Source: Puccinia triticina (taxonomy: Eukaryota > Basidiomycota > Pucciniomycetes > Pucciniales > Pucciniaceae). Taken from it: a DNA stretch of 64,000 bases. Where the stretch lies: assembly GCF_026914185.1 (NCBI RefSeq), contig NC_070575.1, positions 558,001 through 622,000 on the forward strand, written 5' to 3'. Shown piece by piece: positions 57,701-64,000 of this stretch (position 1 is its first letter; every line of letters begins with the position of its first letter). The notes under the pieces are model-generated. The model searched no databases. It was not told where the DNA came from and was given only the letters and a program-made list of their open reading frames with translations. A program made the translations under genes and the position numbers.

Positions 57701-58143
57701 GCAACTTGTGTCAGCGAGTCAAGGCGTCAATGCAAAAGCCACAAGGGACTCTTGAACCGCTCCCCATCCCGGCAGGACCATGGACCAATATCTCATACAA
57801 CCTTATCACTGACCTGCCAGCATCAAATGGGGCAGACAGCATTCTGACTGTAGTAGACCGCCTGACCAAAATGGCCCACTTCATCCCATGCCAGAAGACG
57901 ACAACGGCCGGGGAGCTAGCGGACTTGATGCTACGCCACGTGTGGAAGCTCCACGGCACGCCCAAGACAATCATTTCTGATTGGGGGAGTATTTTCATCT
58001 CACAAATTACCAGAGAGCTCAGTAAATCTCTAGGCATTCGATTATGCCCCTCCACCACATACCACCCAAGGACCGACGGCCAGTCGGAGATTGTCAAGAA
58101 AGCCGTCAAACAATACTTATGGATTGCAGCTATTTCTAACTAA
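54793..58143 (+). pseudogene. Ty3/gypsy pol relic (protease to integrase), multiply frameshifted and truncated
   Basis: Domains in order: retropepsin (LLDSGATHNVIS, 54880), a repeated linker (KTS..EEP..R.AR..DKGV at about 55190 and 55495), RT (MSPWAAPILFTGKKDG; AAYLDDIMVY at about 56350), RNase H (LLECDCSHFTLGAVL), and integrase (zinc region ending CNLCQRV, then ITDLP, ISDWG and DGQSEIV as D-D-E). Frames shift near 55790, 56670, 56925 and in a G-run at 57349; TAG at 57314. No gag or LTR is seen; the 3-prime end stops 30 codons after the integrase Glu, next to an AGCT-rich cluster. It belongs to a different gypsy lineage from the intact chromovirus. Confidence 0.88.
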
Positions 58144-58149
58144 AGTAGC

Positions 58150-58365
58150 AAAGACTCATGATTTGACCGTATTGGTGTGTCAGCTGAGTGATATGCGCGG
58201 GTAGATAGCTAGCTTGTGAGCTAACCATTGTTAAATGTAGCAACAGTTAGCTGGACTCTTCTGGACTCAGAGCTTCCAGCTAATTTAGCTTGGGCTCAGC
58301 TCAGCCCGGTGTGGTTGAATTTGGTAGCTAAACTAGTTAAGCTGCGAGCCAAACTAGCCACCGGT
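58150..58365. repeat. AGCT motif cluster
   Basis: About ten AGCT tetramers and TAGCTA-like variants in about 200 bp, directly after the truncated integrase. Similar in style to the clusters at 3183, 41105 and 63750. Confidence 0.5.
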
Positions 58366-58479
58366 AAAGATGCTCTCAGCGGGTCACTGCGGCGCAATCT
58401 TAAGCTCCCAGTGGCGGCCGTGTGGCTTTTACTGGCTGGAGCTCGGATGTGGAGCACCACCATCCGCCCCGCTGTGTAG

Positions 58480-58536
58480 TGGAGGACTTCCTCTATCTGG
58501 AAAAATCTGAATTTTCAGATTGACTTCCTTCACAGT
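58480..58536. mobile_element. MITE family 2, short deletion derivative
   Basis: TGGAGGACTTCC..ATCTGG then CAGATTGACTTCC; matches both ends of the 51254 MITE with the centre missing. Confidence 0.55.
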
Positions 58537-59865
58537 GTATTGAAAAAATATTGTGTTTTCCAAATAGCTTGGAACGAGATGGTTTTTTATTTTTTATTTT
58601 ATGCATTTATTCCAAGTGGCCAGATTAACTTCTGGCTGAAGTATCCCACCACCCTCATATCCCTTACAGCTTGTGTAACGGGTCCGGTTCTTGGTCGGCC
58701 CCTTCGTTGGGGCGGAGGGCAGTGTCCGTTTGCATTGGTAATGGGTGTGCTAGGTCAACAATGAGCTCCGGTTCAGAATCTGAACTCGGTTTTTACTGAA
58801 CCCTGCTTCAAGATCATCTTCCAGAGGATGATGGCTTTGAGTTCTGGGCTGCGTCTGACACCTGTCAACTCAAAACTTGGACTGGATATGAAAAATATGC
58901 AATCTTCATGGATCCACCAAAAAAAAAAAAAAGAAAGGTTCCAAGCTTTACGGAAAAGACAATATGCTTGCTTCGTTTGGATGATATTCCTTTAATGGTC
59001 TTTTAGATGAACTCAATTAAAAATGGCCTATGAGATCAAAGAAATAATCCCTTGGTGGCATTTTTTTTACCTTCGAGACTGCATTAATTATATAAGATGG
59101 GGTGGAGAACACAGGGAGCTATGCCTGTGTATTTATGTGCTTGGTGACTTGCGGCCTTGAAGGGGCATCTGCGATGAGAGGCTTGTTGGAGAGCGGCTAG
59201 CGGGGACGTCTTCTGAGAAGCTCCCCCCCCACCTTTAAAGGATTTGGCAAGCTATGAAGCTCCGTAACTTTGCAGCGTGCCGCTTCGACTCTTGAGTAAG
59301 AAAACATGTGATCCTGAATGTTCAATAGCCCATTTGTTGAAGCAATCACCAGCCCGGTACCGGTTTGAGCAAAGTAAATACATATATGGTATTCAAAATT
59401 GCATAAGATTTTTTTACATAAAATCATAAACTGCAATTTTGGCTGGGAGATGTCACTTTAAGTTTTATGCACGCTGACATCTCCCAGCCAAAATGGGCTT
59501 TATGATTTTATGTAAACAGTGGCATATGCAATTTTGAATACCATAATAGCACAGCCGGGGCCCATGCACCCTGTTTTTGAGTTAACCGACTCTAGATCTA
59601 GAGAAAATTACATACCATGGCATATAATATGTACACAGGCAAATATCATCTTCAAGAAGAGGCTTCTTGTCGATCGGTGACACAGCCGACCCGGTAATCA
59701 GATATTGATTTAAAGCTCTTTAGCGACCCCTTCCCCTGGTCAGTTTTGCCATTGGAAAGAAAGAACCAACCCATCCATACGCCTTCGAAACTGATCACCC
59801 GAGTCTCTTGCTCATTCCATACTTCGAATTCATCAAAGCTGTGGTACTCGTGCTTCTCAGATAAC
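58537..59865. other. Spacer with one MITE; promoter side of the quinone reductase gene
   Basis: No other gene recognised. Confidence 0.35.
59388..59542. mobile_element. MITE, family 1 copy 3 with internal palindrome
   Basis: Ends pair perfectly over 21 bp (TATGGTATTCAAAATTGCATA) when the flanking TAT/ATA is included. A second inverted pair TGGCTGGGAGATGTCA / TGACATCTCCCAGCCA lies inside. Confidence 0.75.
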
Positions 59866-60983
59866 ATGCCGGCAAAAGTTGCTTTGCTCAGTGCGTACAG
59901 ATTCAAAAACTTTCCTTTCATCGACAAAATATTGTAGATTAGGGAACAAAGGGCATTGCTTTTGCTTATATATCTCGTTCGTCTTTACAGCTTATTCGAT
60001 GTATGGTCACATTGACAAACTAGCCGATTCGGTTGAAGAAGGCCTCAAGGTCTCCGGGGCCACCGTCGCACGTTTCCAATTCCCAGAAACTTTAGCACCC
60101 GAGGTTCTACAGAAAATGCATGCGCCAGCCAAGAAATCGATCCCCGTCCTGACTGACCCGACTATATTAAAAGTAATTCAACTTTCTTGAACTTCCCTTT
60201 AATCATCATGTGTGTAAGTACGCATGAACAGTAGTAACAGGTTGGGATAAATGGATTGTGCATTCTGAACTATAGGAGTACGATGGTCTATTACTTGGGT
60301 TTCCGACTCGATATGGAAGAACTCCTGCACAAGTTTCTACATTCTTTGATATGACAGGCGGACTTTGGCAAACGGCAGGTCTATATGGCAAAGTAAGTAT
60401 ATACGGCTGTGAGGTGGTGTTTCCTGTGGTGATTGTGCTTCCTCAAGGTAGACGAAGCTCACAAATACTTCTTTTCGCATTCACATTGATCCTAGTTTGC
60501 CGGAATCTTTACGAGTACCGCTTCACAGCATGGCGGGCATGAAACCACTGCCTTGACGGTGAGCTCTCTGTTCCTCTCCGCTTTTCAGCAGACACTCGGG
60601 TCTGATGGCGGTGCTTTTTTCCGGAGTGCCAGACTATCCCTTTCTTTGCCCATCATGGGATCATTTTTGTCCCTCTTGGATATACGAATCCCAACTTGAC
60701 CGATAACAGCGAGATAACGGGTGGATCAGCATGGGGTGCCAGTACTGTAAGTGCATCGACTTTCTCGTTGATGCAAAGAAGACATTTGCTTCGATTGTAT
60801 CCGCATTGAGAAAGTCAATGAGATTCATCACTTACACTGAGATCGACTTCTCTGGAATTCCCCCAGATTGCTGGTGGAGATGGAAGTCGTGCACCTACCA
60901 CTAAAGAGCTCAACATTGCCGTCGGTCAAGGGAAGTCATTCGGGGCGATCGTCAACCAATACGTTGCTGGTGCCGGCAAGTAA
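59866..60983 (+). CDS. NAD(P)H:quinone oxidoreductase, WrbA/Pst2 flavodoxin-like family (six exons)
   Basis: Exons 59866-59890, 59991-60172, 60276-60392, 60496-60558, 60633-60746 and 60867-60983 give 205 residues. The first exon is only 25 nt; it joins as LLT|YSMYGHI, restoring the FMN phosphate-binding loop. Then FQFPETLAPEVLQKMHAP, GFPTRYGRTPAQ, FFDMTGGLW, FTSTASQHGGHETTALT, HHGIIFVPLGYTNP and WGASTIAGGDGSR follow in family order. These proteins bind FMN and reduce quinones by two electrons, protecting against oxidative stress; yeast relatives are Pst2, Rfs1 and Ycp4, at the membrane/eisosome side. All splice sites are GT-AG (GTGCGT, GTAATT, GTAAGT, GTGAGC, GTAAGT donors). Confidence 0.93.
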
Positions 60984-61284
60984 TCCGAAATGCAAAAAAC
61001 CGGCCAATGATGGTTATGTACCTTGTAGTGTAAATTCTATCTGGTCTTCTTCTCTCAATTTTTTTTGCTTGTTTTACTTTCCTTTACAAGCATCTTTACT
61101 GAAAGCCATTATCTTGTGATACACGCACCTAATCAAAGTAAGCATGCATTGCTAGCCTAGCCCGGTTCAAGTTGGGATTCAAGATTTTGACTTCACCCGC
61201 TCATGTGAGACCATCTAATTACATTGGCAACCAAAATACGAAAAGCTTGGTTGGGTAGGCCCAAATTTTGGACTGCTATTTTCA

Positions 61285-63655
61285 GAGCATCTCCAGCGGG
61301 GGCTGTAAACTGCGGCTGTAACAGCACTTTACAGCCCCGCGCCCAAAACTCGTACCCCATCCGGGAGGGTAAATCGGGCGCTAGATACGGTTGGGAGGTA
61401 AAAATCTTCATCGGGACTGTAGATCTAGCTCCCCTCTACAGCCCGCTTTGGTACATATACTCAGTTCCAACCCCCAGTACGGTCATGGAGCAAAAACACT
61501 CTTGATGACCAATCTGACCAGGTCATCGAGCAAAAACACTCTCGATGACCGATCTGACCGGGTCATCCAGTAAAAAAACTCTCAATGACTGGTCTGACCG
61601 GGTCATCGAGAGAAAACACTCTCAATGACCAATCTGACCGGTTCATCAAGAGAAAACACTCTCAATGACCAATCTGACCAGGTCATCAAGAAAAAACACT
61701 CTCCATGACCTGGGTCATCGAGGGAAAACACTCTTGATGACTGGTCTGACTGGTTTGTCAAGAGAAAACACTCTTGATGACCGGTCTTACTGGGTCATCA
61801 AGAGAAAACACTATCAATGATCGGTTTGGAAAACACTCTTGATGTTTGGTTTGACTGGGTCATCAAGAGAAAACACACACAATGACCAATCTGGTCAGTC
61901 ATTGAAAGAATACACTCTTGATGACCAGTCTTTCACCAGGAAAAAAAATAGTCACTTGATGGCAAGTGACATGATGCAGCTTTGGTTTCTGCTCCAGAGC
62001 TACTCCAGCGCTGCTCCAAGTCTGCTCCACCAGCACTTGTAGAGCTTGCAGGACTGCACCAGAGCACTCAATGTGGCACAGTCAGCTGATCCTAATTTTT
62101 TCCCAGGAACAGCTGATGCTCATCATAAGCTGAGCAGTAGGCATTGACTGAGCCTGGGCCAAAGGTGAGCATTGGCTGAGCCTGGGCCACAGCTGAGCAT
62201 TGGATATTCCAAGCCTGAAACAAATCCAAGTGTCAGCTGGACCAAGAATATTCCAAATCTGAGCATCAGCTTAGCCAACAATGGTCCAGAGCTGAGCATC
62301 ATCTTGGAAAAGGCTTGTGCAGAGCTTAGGATCAGCTGGGACAATACTGTTCCAAAGATTAACACCAGCTGGGCCAAAAATTTTCAAAAGCTGAGCATTG
62401 GCTGAGCCCATGCTGGTACAAAGCTTAGCATTGGCTGAGCCAAGGCTGTTCCAAAGCTGAGTATCAGATTTTTTGAGACTATTCAAAAGATTAATATCAC
62501 CTGAGCCAAGGCTGTTCCACAGCTGAGCATCAGCTGAGCCAAGGCTGGTCCACAGCTGAGCATCAGCTGAGCCAAGGCTGGTCCACAGCTGAGCATCAGC
62601 TGAGCCAAGGCTGGTCCACAGCTGAGGATCAGCTGAGCCAAGGCTGGTCCACAGCTGAGCATCAGCTGAGCCAAGGCTGGTCCACAGCTGAGCATCAGCT
62701 GAGCCAAGGCTGGTCCACAGCTGAGCATTGTCTTAGCCAAGGTTGGTCCACAGCTGAGCATCAGCTGAGCCAAGGCTGGTCCACAGATGAGCAGAAGCTG
62801 TTACAGGAGTGGTCAGACTCAGAATCTGAGCATTGGCGTGGCCGAGATTTATACAAAGCTAAAAATCAGCTGAGCCAATACTGGTCCAAAGCTGAGCATC
62901 GGCTGGGCCAATGATAGTCCTAATCTGAGTCTAAGCTGAGCCATCACTGGAATAAAGCTGAAAATAAGCTGGGCCAGGACTGGTTCTGATCTGGGAAACA
63001 AAGCTGAGCATGAGATGGGCACCAAAGCTGAGCATAAGCTGGGAGCTAAAGCTGAGTATCAGCTGACCAGAAATGGGGATCAGCGGTGCCCAGCAAAAAC
63101 TGAGGATCTCCTGTGGAACTTCTTAAACTGGTTAGATGGTGGGTAGATGGTGGGTAGATGATGGGTAGATGGTGGGTAGATGGTGGGTAGCCCGCTGGAG
63201 CTGGCATGATGTCACTTGTCATCAAGTGACCATTTTTTTTTCCTGGTGTTTCTGAGTCATCAAGAGTATATTTCCTCTTGATGACCCAGTTGGACTGATC
63301 ATCAAGAGTTCATTTCCTCTTGATGATCCAGTTGATCAGACCGGTCTGACCGGGTCATCAGGTGTGTAATCTTTTGATGACCAGTCGGACCGGCTCATGA
63401 AGAGTTTATTCTCTCGATGGCCAGCCAGACTGGTCTTTGAGAGCGTATTACTTAGATGACGGGGTCTGTCCAGGACATCAAGAGTGAATTTCCTCTCAAT
63501 GAAGCTCATTGAGAGGAAATCCTACATGTAGTGTACAGCCCCGGCTAGCTCCTCTCGGGTGGGTGACTAGCGGGCTGTTACATAAAATTTACACAGTTCG
63601 GGCTGCATCCGCTGCCTTTACAGCCCCAAAACTACCGCCTCCGCTGGAGATGCTC
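61285..63655. mobile_element. GAGCATCTCCAGCGG-ended TIR transposon with 39-bp-type minisatellite, TSD TCA
   Basis: GAGCATCTCCAGCGG at 61285 pairs with CCGCTGGAGATGCTC ending 63655. TCA flanks both (61282-61284, 63656-63658). Subterminal GGCTGTAA/TTACAGCC blocks repeat inside. The interior (61480-61930 and 63252-63510) is a diverged tandem array built on GATGACC..CTGACC..GGTCATC. It is non-autonomous and is split by a second transposon. Confidence 0.8.
61934..63248. mobile_element. CACCAGG-ended minisatellite transposon, copy 2 (TSD TTT), nested
   Basis: Same ends and internal 33-bp array as 37387-38787 but 86 bp shorter. TTT on both sides (61931-61933, 63249-63251). It lies inside the minisatellite of the 61285 element. 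Confidence 0.85.
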
Positions 63656-63749
63656 TCAGCCTCAAAGCCTGCATAGCCCCTGTATGACAGGCTGCATACA
63701 GTAATGTGATTGTTAGAAAATCACTACTTTCTTTGTTTTTAACTTTGGG

Positions 63750-64000
63750 GCAACGCTGCAACCAATGCAATGCAATGCATGTATTGGCCGATACAGTGCA
63801 TCGCATTGCCTTGCCAATACATGAAATCTGCAAAATCGTGCATCAAATTGGCAGTCCCAATGCATGCTTTTCAAAAAGCTTGCATTGCATTGGCAGGTCA
63901 ATGCACTACCAATGCACTGTATCATCAATGCAATAAAGCCTGTATCAAGGCCGATACCACCAAAAATGCATTGCATCGGCGGACCGATGCATGCAATGTG
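63750..64000. repeat. TGCATTG / CAATGCA motif cluster
   Basis: More than a dozen CAATGC or GCATTG motifs in both orientations up to the window edge. No coding. Confidence 0.55.

Noticed and set aside
61480..61930. CRISPR-like array of about 39-bp repeats
   Set aside because: Units are contiguous and diverged, without unique spacers, and the genome is eukaryotic. It is a minisatellite within a TIR transposon.

Overview
The window is eukaryotic nuclear DNA. It is most like a rust fungus (Basidiomycota, Pucciniomycotina, Puccinia-type). The reasons are short GT-AG introns of about 70-180 nt, an Atf1-type bZIP with the fungal FDLEPNPFEQSF and FLERNRQ-AALKCRQRKK signatures, a TET/JBP-type oxygenase relic of the kind expanded in rust genomes, and very high transposon density. 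The organism is inferred from protein style; no database was searched.

Layout. 1-3.1 kb: MULE transposase fused to an OTU protease domain, disabled only by TGA codons, followed by a TGGCGTG motif cluster. 5.6-6.7 kb (minus): relic of a gamma-tubulin complex component. 6.7-7.9 kb: a non-coding exon-intron locus with its own spliced copy in tandem, ending in a hairpin-spacer-hairpin element (locus A). 8.7-10.5 kb: decayed PIF/Harbinger transposase. 10.85-11.65 kb: about 200-bp tandem repeat. 12.5-13.5 kb: TET/JBP oxygenase pseudogene. 13.5-30.5 kb: a 17-kb structure bounded by two roughly 2.07-kb near-identical inverted arms ending in CACTA/TAGTG. Its interior holds a Harbinger-type Myb-like/coiled-coil gene and hairpin element B, split by a young complete Ty3/gypsy chromovirus (18219-27715, minus, 971-bp LTRs, 5-bp TSD CTGAG). 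33-35.3 kb: a palindromic MITE, an intron-containing tRNA-Arg(UCU), a small conserved gene and hairpin element C. 37.4-38.8 kb and 61.9-63.2 kb: two copies of a CACCAGG-ended minisatellite transposon. 39.4-40.8 kb: lineage-specific hypothetical gene with a frameshift. 41.6-42.9 kb (minus): hAT transposase relic. 43.5 kb: TYW3. 47.5-50.5 kb: Atf1-like bZIP. 51.2-52 kb: a MITE and hairpin element D. 52.85-53.75 kb: a secreted cysteine-rich protein with three exons. 54.4-58.1 kb: decayed Ty3/gypsy pol with a fold-back duplication. 59.9-61.0 kb: six-exon WrbA/Pst2-type quinone reductase. 61.3-63.7 kb: nested TIR transposons.

Host functions are independent housekeeping or regulatory genes (tRNA decoding, wybutosine synthesis, stress transcription factor, quinone detoxification, secreted protein) separated by transposon-filled spacers. 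They do not form a pathway. Most start-to-stop frames in the spacers are not genes.

The most unusual signals are: (1) four copies of a hairpin / GT-started spacer / same-hairpin element with a covarying 3-prime stem followed by ACA; (2) a spliced copy of a non-coding transcript lying head-to-tail with its intron-containing parent; (3) the chromovirus leader, with no ATG over 762 nt, a splice-like switch and a 1.18-kb double-frame overlap; (4) transposon ORFs killed almost only by C-to-T (CGA to TGA) changes.
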